From: Nostoc sp. NOS(2021)
GTDB taxonomy: Bacteria > Cyanobacteriota > Cyanobacteriia > Cyanobacteriales > Nostocaceae
DNA length: 60,382 nt
Reading direction: 5' to 3'
Assembly: GCF_017115025.1 (NCBI RefSeq)
Contig: NZ_JABXKM010000126.1
Coordinates: 1 to 60,382, forward strand
Shown: positions 33,984 to 42,470 of the stretch, one piece after another
How positions within the stretch are numbered: the first letter of the stretch is position 1
Layout of the letters: each line of letters opens with the position of its first letter
Made by a program: the position numbers and the translations under genes
The notes under the pieces: generated by a model
Told to the model about the DNA's origin: nothing
Seen by the model: only the letters and a program-made list of their open reading frames with translations
Database searches by the model: none

Positions 33984-35726
33984 TTACGCTGGATAAATCC
34001 GCAATCTTCTATTTGGTTCTTCGCCAAAACTATGCGACTTGAGGCGATAATGTTCTATCAACTCATGTTGCATTTTGCGGACTTGGGGAGAACGCGGCAA
34101 TAACTCGACTGGCTGTCCTTTAGGAATCACAATTTGCTCAACAGCAAGTCTAGCTTCTTCCAAGGCGTCCATCTCATCATCGCTACCATTGTGCAAAAAC
34201 AGTTGCAGTTCTCGGTCATCGGCCATCTCCGGGTCGTCGATGTTCAGCAACCGCCGCAAACCACGGGTAATTTGGGGAATGGTGCTGGACTTAATCATGT
34301 GGATCGGTACATGACGGGCTTTGGCCATTTGGCGTAATTTGGCGTGGTTTTTGACGTGCGATCGCAGTGCTAAAATTGCATCAGCACTATCTATATCTTT
34401 TGTCAATACCACGGGTAAAGTTAGTACACTAATTACCTGTTCCAGTTGGTGGCGGCTAACGCCATAGGGGTAAACGTGCAATGGCAAATCTTCACCATTC
34501 GGCCCTGGCTGTCTGGTAGCAGCACCCAAATCAATGCTCTCAGAATAATTGAAGGATTCATCCAGCAAACGATCAAACTCACTGCGTCCAGTCACCCGCT
34601 CTACTGGCAATTGCGGTAGTGCTACCATTTGTCCAGATGAACGCCAGCCATTAGAGCCATTAGACGGTCGCGCCGGTGGGAAAGATTCTTCCACCGTCCC
34701 TAGCTGTCCACCACGACCATTGACAACAGCTAACTGGCGTGTAACACCGATTTTCCCGTGGTCATCAACGGTTCTCGTTTGTGGGGTAGGCTGACGCCCC
34801 CGCAACAGATTATCTACTGTATCAGCAACACTTTCGTGTACTGTCCAGCGTTGGCGTTCCAACATTTCCACCGCAATTTCAAAGGTAGGAGGGGCTTTAC
34901 GCTCCAAAACAGTCTTTTGAGAGCCTCGCCGTCTAGCTTCATCGTCTCCCAGTGTCACAGCTTGGATACCCCCAACTAAATCAGCAAGAGTAGGGTTTTT
35001 AATCAGATTTTCGATCTGATTCCCGTGGGCAGTACCTACCAACTGTACACCCCGTTCCGCAATGGTACGAGCCGCTAAAGCTTCCAGTTCCGTGCCAATT
35101 TCATCAATGACGATAACTTCTGGCATATGGTTTTCCACTGCCTCAATCATCACCTGATGCTGTTGATTTGGATGAGCCACTTGCATCCGCCGAGCGCGAC
35201 CAATGGCGGGGTGGGCAACATCACCATCCCCAGCGATTTCGTTGGAGGTGTCAATAATCACCACTCGCTTATGCAGATCATCCGCCAAAACACGGGCAAT
35301 TTCCCGTAAGGCAGTAGTTTTGCCCACGCCTGGACGCCCCAGCATGAGAATCGATTTACCAGTTTCTACCAAATCGCGGATCATGCCAATGGTTCCGAAT
35401 ACCGCCCGACCAACGCGACAGGTCAAGCCAATAATCTTACCCGTGCGGTTGCGGATGGCGCTGATCCGATGCAAAGTTTGCTCAATTCCTGCCCGATTAT
35501 CTCCGCCAAAGATTCCGACTCGTTGAATGCAATCATCTATCTGTTCTTGAGTAACGGGTACTTCGCTCAAATACTCAGCTTGATTGGGAAAGCGAGCCTC
35601 TGGGCGACGACCCAAATCTAAAACCACTTCTACTAAACTATCTCGTTTGGGATGGCTCTCTAGTGCTTGTCGCAGGTCTTCGGGCAAAATGTCTAATAAC
35701 TTTTGGAGATCGTCTGTAATCGTCAT
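33984..35726 (-). CDS. Ycf45-type AAA ATPase with R3H domain
   Basis: A 580-residue protein of the cyanobacterial/plastid Ycf45 family. The ATPase core has Walker A at residues 130-137 (GRPGVGKTTAL), a Walker B-like VVIIDTSNEIAG and VIVIDEIGTELEA, and resembles SpoIIIAA ATPases. The C-terminal 65 residues are an R3H domain, with VRKMQHELIEHY carrying the Arg-x3-His signature for single-stranded nucleic acid binding. A long central linker rich in Arg, Pro and Gly separates them. Its biological role is not established, though a nucleic-acid-linked one is inferred. Confidence 0.92.
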   Translation of the reverse strand: MTITDDLQKLLDILPEDLRQALESHPKRDSLVEVVLDLGRRPEARFPNQAEYLSEVPVTQEQIDDCIQRVGIFGGDNRAGIEQTLHRISAIRNRTGKIIGLTCRVGRAVFGTIGMIRDLVETGKSILMLGRPGVGKTTALREIARVLADDLHKRVVIIDTSNEIAGDGDVAHPAIGRARRMQVAHPNQQHQVMIEAVENHMPEVIVIDEIGTELEALAARTIAERGVQLVGTAHGNQIENLIKNPTLADLVGGIQAVTLGDDEARRRGSQKTVLERKAPPTFEIAVEMLERQRWTVHESVADTVDNLLRGRQPTPQTRTVDDHGKIGVTRQLAVVNGRGGQLGTVEESFPPARPSNGSNGWRSSGQMVALPQLPVERVTGRSEFDRLLDESFNYSESIDLGAATRQPGPNGEDLPLHVYPYGVSRHQLEQVISVLTLPVVLTKDIDSADAILALRSHVKNHAKLRQMAKARHVPIHMIKSSTIPQITRGLRRLLNIDDPEMADDRELQLFLHNGSDDEMDALEEARLAVEQIVIPKGQPVELLPRSPQVRKMQHELIEHYRLKSHSFGEEPNRRLRIYPA

Positions 35727-35810
35727 GCTTTCTATGGTGACGTTTTTAGAGATAGCGAGGACATTTGCGTGCAGGAGAACTCGCCGTGGGTAATTTTCCG
35801 TAACGAGCGA

Positions 35811-36971
35811 TTAACGCTCCTGCTGTGACTTGATCTGGGAAACGAGAGAATGGGCAAGTTCTACAGCTTGCCAAAGTAATACGTCATCTTCTTCTAGGCG
35901 AACATTCGCCTTCACATTGGTGTTACTTACCTCCTTATTCTCTAACTCTTCGAGAATTGGTGACAGCAGTACACGGGCGTAGCTACCGTAGGCGACCCCG
36001 GCAATGGAGGAGGGGGGGCAGGCAGCAGGCAGCAGGGGGAAAAATCCTTCTCCTCTGCCCCCAGCCTCCTGCCCCTCTGCCTCTTTGAGTAGTCCCATTG
36101 CCTTTAACTTAGCAACGGTATAGCTATTAGTGCCGCCTGCTAACTGCACATATCCCGGTAACTTAGCTGCCAAAACTTTTTGCCCTAATTTCACCGCAGC
36201 TATTGTAGTACCATCGCCAATATCACCACTCATCGGACGACCGTCGGTTTGCCAAATTAAAGCACTCTTGAGCGGGGCAATCAGGTCATACACTGCTCTT
36301 AGGTAGTCAGTCATCCCCTCGCCATCCGGACAACTGATGGCTAGTAACTTTAGTTGATCGGCCCACGGTGAAATTGCTTGCCATAATTGCTCAAATTCTG
36401 CCAACCGCCCCACTTTTGTATGGATTTCTACGGCATCTACTCCCGTTGACATTACCAATGGCGCGATCGCTCCCGGCGTTGACATATATGAACTTGTATA
36501 AATTATACCATATGGACAAACTGGTATACAACGACCGCAGCCATAGCACTTTTGTGATAAAACTCCCGAAAAGTCTTCTTTTATACTGTTAAACACGATT
36601 GCTTGTGCCGGACAAATCCGTTCACAGGGTCTAGGGCAGTCTGTAGGACACTCAGTAGGATTAAATTCTGCTTTCCGAAAATGGGGATCTTCTCCATCGT
36701 TCAGGCTGACCATCAAAAAGGGTGAGTTGCCTTTGTAGCCAAATCCTCGCTTTTGGGCATCCTTAGCAAGAGTTCTGGCTACTTGTAGCGCTGCTTGCGC
36801 CGCTGCAATCACCGCTGGATCAGCTGCGACATCTATGCAGTCAGCGCCCGCCAAAGTATAGGCCAACGTTAAACTTCTGACTGCCGGCAAATGCTGGAAG
36901 CTGGCTCCGCAGATCAGCTTGAACCAGTCACCTTGTTTGAGAGATTGTAAAGGGGCGAACAGATCAGTCAC
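35811..36971 (-). CDS. ldpA: Iron-sulfur circadian input protein LdpA
   Basis: A 386-residue LdpA (light-dependent period), a redox-sensing component of the cyanobacterial clock input. Two [4Fe-4S] motifs are visible: Cys108, 112, 116 and 120 (TECPTDCPRPCERIC) and Cys142, 145, 148 and 152 (KCYGCGRCIPVC). The N-terminal KLICGASFQHLPAVRSL is conserved. An in-frame insertion of about 27 residues (EAEGQEAGGRGEGFF and following) is coded by low-complexity repeat DNA at about 36003-36091. The stop codon sits in the palindrome GAGCGTTAATCGCTC (minus strand). Confidence 0.9.
   Translation of the reverse strand: MTDLFAPLQSLKQGDWFKLICGASFQHLPAVRSLTLAYTLAGADCIDVAADPAVIAAAQAALQVARTLAKDAQKRGFGYKGNSPFLMVSLNDGEDPHFRKAEFNPTECPTDCPRPCERICPAQAIVFNSIKEDFSGVLSQKCYGCGRCIPVCPYGIIYTSSYMSTPGAIAPLVMSTGVDAVEIHTKVGRLAEFEQLWQAISPWADQLKLLAISCPDGEGMTDYLRAVYDLIAPLKSALIWQTDGRPMSGDIGDGTTIAAVKLGQKVLAAKLPGYVQLAGGTNSYTVAKLKAMGLLKEAEGQEAGGRGEGFFPLLPAACPPSSIAGVAYGSYARVLLSPILEELENKEVSNTNVKANVRLEEDDVLLWQAVELAHSLVSQIKSQQER
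36003..36091 (+). repeat. Low-complexity purine/pyrimidine repeat inside ldpA
   Basis: The plus strand reads gaggagggggggcaggcagc followed by agcagggggaaaaa and ctcctctgcccccagcctcc. Similar gcaggaggcagcaggcag sequence lies in a spacer at 50392. The segment is a multiple of three in length and keeps the ldpA frame open, adding a disordered Gly/Glu/Pro loop. Confidence 0.7.
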
Positions 36972-37042
36972 ATTTCTATTATGCGTTTATGCGACTAAAA
37001 ATAGTAGTCTGTAATCAAGAAAAAATCCGGATTTCCTAATTA

Positions 37043-37258
37043 AGGGACTTGCAAGTAAAAAAAATATCCAACTATTTTTTGTGGGTTGGGCTAGAAGCCG
37101 AGCCAGTTTATCGGACGGGCGAGACGCTCCGTCCCTTGCGCGGCGACCATAGAAGAAGTTCTGATGACTTTATGCGTAAGCTTGCAGGGGTACGGCGCAG
37201 CGCAAGGGACTTCTCTCTATATCACAAGATTGGATAATTTATTTGTTGAAAATCCCTG
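37043..37258. mobile_element. MITE-like element with AGGGACTT... ends (copy 1)
   Basis: The left end reads AGGGACTTGCAAGTAAAAAA and then tatccaac; the right end, inverted, reads AGGGATTTTCAACAAATAAA and then ttatccaa, giving an imperfect terminal inverted repeat. The interior is G+C-richer, with cgagacgctccgtcccttgc and a partner near 37190. A related element lies at 50220-50366 with the same ends (acaagat.ggataattta at both). Confidence 0.72.
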
Positions 37259-37434
37259 ACCACAAACCTGGGTTAAATTTGATTACTTTTCCCAAAAGAG
37301 CATTAAAGCTAAAAGATGGTCAATAAATAGGGCTTGCAGTTCACCCGATAACTCAAATTAGTTGCTCCACGCAACAGATGTGAATTGGCTGCCAAAATAC
37401 GAAGAAATCATCGCTACCTTTAAGCGGACATAAT

Positions 37435-37477
37435 GTAAAACCGTGTCCTATTTGGGGCGAATAAGACACGGTTTTAC
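37435..37477. terminator. Isolated 13-bp stem hairpin
   Basis: GTAAAACCGTGTC pairs perfectly with GACACGGTTTTAC around a 17-base loop. The ends give A-runs and T-runs on both strands, so it could terminate transcription either way, including the minus-strand zinc-ribbon gene that ends at 37543. No plus-strand gene lies just upstream. A small RNA origin is the alternative. Confidence 0.7.
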
Positions 37478-37542
37478 AGGAGTATTTACTTATAATATTA
37501 CAAAAATCAAAGTAAAATTTGATTTATACCAAAGTAATCCAT

Positions 37543-37926
37543 TTACTGAGATTTTCCTGGTTGATTAACTTTCTCTGTTGTGGGAAAGATTTGGCGATCG
37601 TAGTTTGTCTTTTCCTGAGTCAGAGCGATCGCACTAAAGAAAATGGCACTTCCTACAGCCAGGGCGATCATCGGGCGCTTCAGCAGGACAAAATCTCTGA
37701 TAATCCTCGCTAAAGGTCGGCTTTGACGACGTAGCGCCGAAGAAATCATCAATTGTCTCCAAGTAAACGGATCGCGGACATAATGACCGCTTTGGCAAAC
37801 TACTAGCCGTTCCTGGCAATAGGGACAGCAAAACAACCCCATGCGCGTTTTAACAGGTTTGGGCGTAGCATTTCTTTGGCAAATTGGGCAAGTAACATAA
37901 TGATTATCAAAGGTGTGTATATTCAT
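37543..37926 (-). CDS. Zinc-ribbon protein with C-terminal membrane helix, unknown
   Basis: A 127-residue protein. The N-terminal 50 residues hold two CxxC pairs (TCPICQRNATP and FCCPYCQERL) that should bind one zinc; a Gly-His segment (CQSGHYVRDPF) follows, then a basic helix (SALRRQSRPLARII) and a membrane helix (about 86-103, MIALAVGSAIFFSAIAL). I do not recognise the family. It may tether a nucleic-acid- or protein-binding ribbon to the membrane. Confidence 0.65.
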   Translation of the reverse strand: MNIHTFDNHYVTCPICQRNATPKPVKTRMGLFCCPYCQERLVVCQSGHYVRDPFTWRQLMISSALRRQSRPLARIIRDFVLLKRPMIALAVGSAIFFSAIALTQEKTNYDRQIFPTTEKVNQPGKSQ

Positions 37927-38399
37927 TTACCTCGTCCGCCTAGTCCATTTACTCGCTCTATAACAATAGCTATATTGAATTGGGATCAATACTTAGCAGA
38001 CTTCCAAGTATGGTCTGACATCAGCCATAAATCATACATACATTGTATTACTACCAAGGATGGCTCAATGGTCGCAACACGAGTATAGCTAGATTTAGGC
38101 AAAGATGACTCCTAGTTAATGTTTGCGGGTGCGTCCACCCAGCCCACAAAAACTCTGTTGTCTCTAGAAAGAATAGCGTTGGCGCCCACTCGCACCCCAC
38201 TAGCGCTCGTTGACCCTTAAATAATAATTGTCTCCTATTTAACCATTCTCCTCACAAAAATTTTGCACAATGACATTTTTTACTAAAGCTTTATAAATCA
38301 AGCAAATAAAGTCTACTTGTCTGGTTGCTAAATAATGGCTCACAATGAGAAGTAACAGATAAAAATTTAAATTTTTTCTTACATTTACCCCGCCTCTCA
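37927..38399. other. Intergenic region upstream of clcA-like gene
   Basis: No supported gene. A 70-codon frame at 37876-38088 overlaps the zinc-ribbon gene and shows no family features. The A+T-rich stretch at about 38270-38390 is a plausible promoter and leader for the chloride channel gene. Confidence 0.5.
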
Positions 38400-40304
38400 A
38401 TGACTCTCTTGCCTCCCACTCAACTGAGGAAGGTAACGGAACAACCTGCCTTTCCTACACCTTCCGCTCCTTTAGCTCACCTAATTAATCGTTTTCAACC
38501 ATCCCCAGAAACCGTCGTGCTGTTTTTAGCCATGCTCATTGGCGGTGGTACTGGTATGGGTGTAGTCACCTTTCACTATTTAATCCAGTTGATTCACCAG
38601 CTAATGCTGGAAAATTTAATGGGTCAAATCGGCGTCTGGGGTGCTTGGACTTTAGCCTGCGTTCCCACCCTTGGCGGATTAATCGTTGGCTTGATGCGCT
38701 GGCGCACTCAAGACTTTGGCCCGGGACTTTCATCTTTAATCGCCGCCTCTCAGGGAACAGAGATTAGGCGACCACTACGACCAGTTACGAAGATGCTGGC
38801 CGCATCTGTTTCTTTGGGGAGCGGTGCTTCTTTGGGGCCAGAGGGGCCGAGTGTGGAAATTGGTGCAAATTTTGGGATGTTGTTTTCTGTGATCTTAAAT
38901 GTATCTCAAGAACGACAACGTTTGCTGTTGGGTGCTGGCGCGGCGGCTGGACTTGCGGCTGGATTTAATGCTCCCATCGCTGGAGTGTTTTTTGCCCTAG
39001 AGGTGGTGATGGGAGCGACATCTTTCGCTACCTCTGCTGTGAGTGTGGTGCTGCTAGCGGCGGTGGTAGCAGCATTAATTGCCCAAATTGGTTTGGGGAC
39101 ACAACCTGCTTTTGATTTACCTGCTTACCAAGTCCGTAGTCCTTTGGAATTACCCCTTTACCTTGGCTTAGGTTTAGGGGCCAGCCTAGTTTCTCTGGCT
39201 TATACTCAATCAATTCGTTTAGCAAAAGCTTGCTTTGCTGGGAAGGTTCCAGGTTTTGACTTTTTGGGACGAATTCCTCAGCCGATTCATCCAATTATTG
39301 GCGGTGTAATAATTGGTGCAGTTGCTTTGCACTTCCCGCAAATTCTGGGCGTGGGTTATGAAACTGTTGAAGCGATGCTTCAGGATGTGGAGTTTCCCCT
39401 CTACCTGTTGGTGGTGCTGTTGGTGGTGAAGCTACTGATAACTGCAATTAGTGCAGGTAGTGGTTTCATCGGCGGTTTGTTTGCACCAGCAATGTTTTTA
39501 GGTGCTTCTTTTGGTTCAGCTTACGCCAAAATTTTGGCTGTGGCATTCCCGGCTATTTGCGATCAAATGGCGGCTCCCCCAGCTTACGCAATGGTAGGAA
39601 TGGCAGCAGTACTAGCTGCTAGTGTCAGAGCGCCGTTAACGGCTATTTTAATGCTGTTTGAATTAACCCGCGACTATCGGATTGTTTTACCGTTAATGGC
39701 AGCTGTGGGTTTGAGTGTTTGGCTAGTAGAAATGATTAAACCAACTTTTAACTCTAACTCTAACCTACAACAAATTGGTCTTTCGGAATTGAAAGATGAA
39801 CAAGCGGAAATTGTGCAGCAAATTTTGGTAGAAGATGCCATGTACCCCTGTCCAAAAAAGTTACCTGCAACCCTTGGGGTGTTAGATGCAGCTGTGGAAA
39901 TGACACGCGATCGCGCCCGCAGTGCTTTAGTAATTGATGAAGTAGAGCAATTAGTTGGTATACTTTCTCTGGAAGATATTAACCGTGCCCTTGCTCTTTG
40001 GCAAACTTACCCAAATTCGCTAACTGAAATTCCAGATGATTTATCCAGTCAAACCCTGATAGATATTTGTACTACTGAAATCCTCTACGCATGGCAGGAT
40101 GAACTATTATCTGAGGCTTTAGACCGCATGAATCTTCGAGGTTTGCATCAATTACCAGTGGTAGCACGAGACAAACCCGATCGCATTTTGGGTTTACTAG
40201 AAAGGGAGCAAATTGCATTCACCTGCAATTTAGCAGTTACGCGGAAGGCACTTCGCCACTATTTACCAGTCTTACCCACCACAGATATAGTTATTAGTCA
40301 TTAG
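38400..40304 (+). CDS. ClC-family chloride channel/antiporter with CBS domains
   Basis: A 634-residue integral membrane protein. The voltage-gated ClC domain spans about residues 40-440 with the selectivity motifs GSGASLGPEGPSVEIG, GLAAGFNAPIAGVFFALE and GSGFIGGLFAPAMFLGASFG. The glutamate in GPEGPS is the gating position. Two CBS domains occupy about 475-610 (VEDAMYPCPKKLP, ITTEILYAWQDELL region), likely binding adenine nucleotides to regulate transport. Chloride or proton-coupled chloride movement is the family function. The C-terminal VISH and the stop TAG are encoded inside a TCATTAG heptamer array. Confidence 0.94.
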   Translation: MTLLPPTQLRKVTEQPAFPTPSAPLAHLINRFQPSPETVVLFLAMLIGGGTGMGVVTFHYLIQLIHQLMLENLMGQIGVWGAWTLACVPTLGGLIVGLMRWRTQDFGPGLSSLIAASQGTEIRRPLRPVTKMLAASVSLGSGASLGPEGPSVEIGANFGMLFSVILNVSQERQRLLLGAGAAAGLAAGFNAPIAGVFFALEVVMGATSFATSAVSVVLLAAVVAALIAQIGLGTQPAFDLPAYQVRSPLELPLYLGLGLGASLVSLAYTQSIRLAKACFAGKVPGFDFLGRIPQPIHPIIGGVIIGAVALHFPQILGVGYETVEAMLQDVEFPLYLLVVLLVVKLLITAISAGSGFIGGLFAPAMFLGASFGSAYAKILAVAFPAICDQMAAPPAYAMVGMAAVLAASVRAPLTAILMLFELTRDYRIVLPLMAAVGLSVWLVEMIKPTFNSNSNLQQIGLSELKDEQAEIVQQILVEDAMYPCPKKLPATLGVLDAAVEMTRDRARSALVIDEVEQLVGILSLEDINRALALWQTYPNSLTEIPDDLSSQTLIDICTTEILYAWQDELLSEALDRMNLRGLHQLPVVARDKPDRILGLLEREQIAFTCNLAVTRKALRHYLPVLPTTDIVISH

Positions 40305-40360
40305 TCATTGGTCATTGGTCATTGGTCATTGGTCATTGGTCATTGGTCATTGGTCACTTG
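40296..40360 (+). repeat. TCATTGG/TCATTAG heptamer array
   Basis: About eight tandem copies of the heptamer tcattgg/tcattag. They begin inside the last codons of the ClC gene and supply its TAG stop. Further isolated copies occur to 40620 and at 41372-41396. This is the short tandemly repeated repetitive sequence class typical of heterocystous cyanobacteria. Confidence 0.9.
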
Positions 40361-40633
40361 TACTGACTTGTACTGAGCGACGCGTTGCCCTGAGCCTGCG
40401 CCGTTCGCGCAGCGTCTCGTAAAGAAGGGTCAAAGTAGGGTTGCCGTTGGCGCAGCCTCTCGTAGAGAAGTATTGGTCATTAGTCATTGGTTTTCACAAA
40501 GGACAAATGACAATTGACTAATGACCATTTATAGTCATTGGTTTTCACAAAGGACAAATGACAATTGACCAATGACTATCTATAGTCATTGGTTTTCACG
40601 AATGACAAAGGACAATTGACTAATGACCATTTA
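40305..40633. other. Repeat-filled spacer
   Basis: Apart from the heptamer array, the segment 40480-40625 repeats the block ggttttcac.aa.gacaaa three times with cattgg heptamers between. A palindromic module (gcgcagcgtctcgtaaagaag, then gcgcagcctctcgtagagaag) lies at 40408-40470. No gene is present. Confidence 0.8.
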
Positions 40634-41047
40634 TTAAGCGGTGGCTTCTATGGCTTCATCACCTTCCCGATCTTCTGGATCTACCTGTCTCAGACGAATG
40701 TGCTTTTTGCCTAAAGTGATCAGAAACTCATCTCCAGGTTTAAGATTCATCTGTTTTGTGTAAGCTGAACCTATAAGTAAGTTACCATTCGATTGCACAC
40801 TAATTCTATAGCTAGCACTACGTCCACCACGCCCATTAGCACTGGGTGTACTGTCCAACTGAATGCCTTCGGCATCAATTAGGGCATTTAAGAACTTCAT
40901 CATATTGACGCGCTCTATACCATTTTTGGTAATGGTATAGTAGCCGCATTTTTTGGCTTTGTCTTCCTTGCTCTCACTCTCTAGCTCTTTAACTTTTTTG
41001 AGCAGTTCATCACCGAGTAGGGGTTCAATTTTTTTCAGTTTAGGCAT
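40634..41047 (-). CDS. cyAbrB-family transcriptional regulator
   Basis: A 137-residue cyanobacterial AbrB-like regulator. The SpoVT/AbrB-like DNA-binding strands are in the C-terminal half (QSNGNLLIGSAYTKQMNLKP, GDEFLITLGKKHIRLRQV), opposite to the arrangement in Bacillus AbrB, as is typical for the cyAbrB clade. These proteins regulate carbon/nitrogen balance and other global programmes. ATG 41047 is chosen over a TTG three bases upstream. The product begins MPKLKKIEPLLGDEL. Confidence 0.92.
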   Translation of the reverse strand: MPKLKKIEPLLGDELLKKVKELESESKEDKAKKCGYYTITKNGIERVNMMKFLNALIDAEGIQLDSTPSANGRGGRSASYRISVQSNGNLLIGSAYTKQMNLKPGDEFLITLGKKHIRLRQVDPEDREGDEAIEATA

Positions 41048-41436
41048 CAACTTAGGTCGAAAACGAATGTTTGAAGTGTTGGAATCGATTTTATTTTAGC
41101 TGACGTTGAGCTAATAGGAACATAATCCTTTAGTTTTTATCTCAACCTAGCCAAGTATATTACACTCATCGGCACAATTGTTATGTGATTAACAATATTT
41201 CCAAGACAATCTATTTTAGAGAATGCTGGCAATGCTGATAACTATATATATAGTTTGTGAATCACTGCTAGACTATAACAAGTTTTAAGTTTTCTAAACT
41301 AACGCTCAAAAGGTTGTCTCGTTGCTGAGGATGATAACTGAGTCACCGAATGATAAGCAAAACTGATCCTTAGTCATTGGTCATTAGTCATTGGTTATTT
41401 ACAAAAGACAAAGGACAAACAACAAAACTTGCCAAA
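41048..41436. other. Divergent promoter region between cyAbrB and Rrf2 genes
   Basis: This 389-base spacer separates two divergent regulators. It contains the perfect palindrome AACTATATATATAGTT at 41240-41255, which could be an operator, and heptamer repeats at 41372-41396 just before the Rrf2 gene. No gene is supported. Confidence 0.55.
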
Positions 41437-41877
41437 ATGAAACTAACTACCAGAGGACACTATAGTGTAAAGGCGTTGCTAGATTTAAGTTTACAGCCAA
41501 GATATGGCCCTGTATCTGTGAGAGCGATCGCCAAACGCCAAGATATCCCAGCTCCTTACCTCGAAAAACTACTAATAGAAATGCGTCGTGCTGGGTTAGT
41601 GAAATCAATTCGTGGTAGCATCGGCGGATACCAATTGGCAAAAGAGCCTGCACAAATATCTATAGGACAAATTTTAGAAGCAGTTGGCGAGACTAGCCAT
41701 TTACCCCATCACACCCCAGCACCTGCACAAGCTGAAGATTGGGTAACATTTAGCCTCTGGCAGAGACTCAACCAAAAGCTCAAAGAAGCTTTGTACGGTA
41801 TTACTCTGGCAGACCTTTATTATGATGCTCGTAGCTGGCAAGCTTCCCTTGGGGAAGAAGCTAGTTTTGTGGTTTAG
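41437..41877 (+). CDS. Rrf2-family transcriptional regulator
   Basis: A 146-residue winged-helix regulator of the Rrf2 family. The start MKLTTRGHYSVKALLDL is the exact family opening and fixes ATG 41437; an upstream codon lies in repeats. The DNA-recognition helices are at IPAPYLEKLLIEMRRAGLVKS and the wing at IRGSIGGYQLAKEP. No cysteine set for an iron-sulfur cluster is present, so it is not a classic IscR. Regulated genes are not evident. The TAG stop is inside TTAGTCAATAGTCAATAGTC heptamer-like sequence. Confidence 0.9.
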   Translation: MKLTTRGHYSVKALLDLSLQPRYGPVSVRAIAKRQDIPAPYLEKLLIEMRRAGLVKSIRGSIGGYQLAKEPAQISIGQILEAVGETSHLPHHTPAPAQAEDWVTFSLWQRLNQKLKEALYGITLADLYYDARSWQASLGEEASFVV

Positions 41878-42156
41878 TCAATAGTCAATAGTCCAAATAT
41901 TGACCCTTGACTGTTAGCTCGACTTTATCCAAAATTAAGAACTCGGTTTTCTTTATCCGGCAAAAACCCTGGCTTTTTGGCAAATACTTTTTCCACGTCA
42001 CAGATTATCGATGAAGTTAAAAAAGTAAAACTACCGTCCCAGAAAGGTTTCAGCGATAGCGATCGCATTGCGAAAAAAATGGATAAAGTCGAGGTTAGAG
42101 GATATTTGAAAAGTATTGGGCGAATAGAATTCGCTACTACACAAACTTTCGTCCGC

Positions 42157-42205
42157 CTACGCCCAAAGCATGAAAAACCCTTGATTTTTCATGCTTTGGG
42201 CGTAG
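42157..42205. repeat. Perfect 21-bp inverted repeat hairpin
   Basis: The arm at 42157-42177 begins CTACGCCCAAAGCATG and ends in five A; the arm at 42185-42205 is its exact inverse, with a seven-base loop. It lies within a copy of the element family also seen at 33145-33299. Confidence 0.9.
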
Positions 42206-42362
42206 CGTTCCGCAAGGAAAGGTGGGTAAAGTCTCGTGTAGCCGCGACTTCCAGTTGCCAAGGCTTTTCAAACAACCTCTTGACCCTTGACTCGTAATAC
42301 CAATTCTGTATGAAGATGCGCCAAATTATATCAGGACTTAAGTACAAGAAACAAAAACGAAG

Positions 42363-42424
42363 CGCATTCGCGTAGCGTCTCGTTAGAGAAGGACGCATTC
42401 GCGTAGCGTCTCGTAGAGAAGGAC
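42363..42424 (+). repeat. 31-bp tandem duplication
   Basis: The unit gcattcgcgtagcgtctcgt plus (t)agagaaggac is present twice in direct succession, differing by one inserted t. It is built from the GCGTAGCGTCTCGTAGAG module that also forms the palindrome at 18778-18882. Confidence 0.9.
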
Positions 42425-42470
42425 ACAAAGTAATAAGAAGTTAGAAGGTTTGGCGCAGCCTCACAAATAA

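Larger units (their letters stand above)
36972..37542. other. Intergenic region with MITE-like element and strong hairpin
   Basis: No gene is supported in these 571 bases. They hold a 216-base element (37043-37258) and a strong hairpin (37435-37477). The 37260-37434 remainder shows no feature I recognise. Confidence 0.6.
41878..42470. other. Long repeat-derived spacer
   Basis: This 593-base spacer holds remnants of a dispersed element (about 42090-42270), a perfect 21-bp hairpin at 42157-42205 and a 31-bp tandem duplication at 42363-42424. A 106-codon frame at 41977-42297 starts at TTG and ends in the repeats, so I do not accept it. No cobalamin riboswitch is visible upstream of the CobD gene. 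Confidence 0.65.

Noticed and set aside
37876-38088. 70-codon plus-strand frame
   Set aside because: It overlaps the N-terminal zinc-ribbon region of the minus-strand gene and shows no family features.
41977-42297. 106-codon plus-strand frame
   Set aside because: It starts at TTG without a ribosome binding site, and its second half runs through the dispersed element and the 21-bp hairpin.
42298-42470. Possible cobalamin riboswitch before cobD
   Set aside because: The leader is repeat DNA; no B12-box-like sequence was found.
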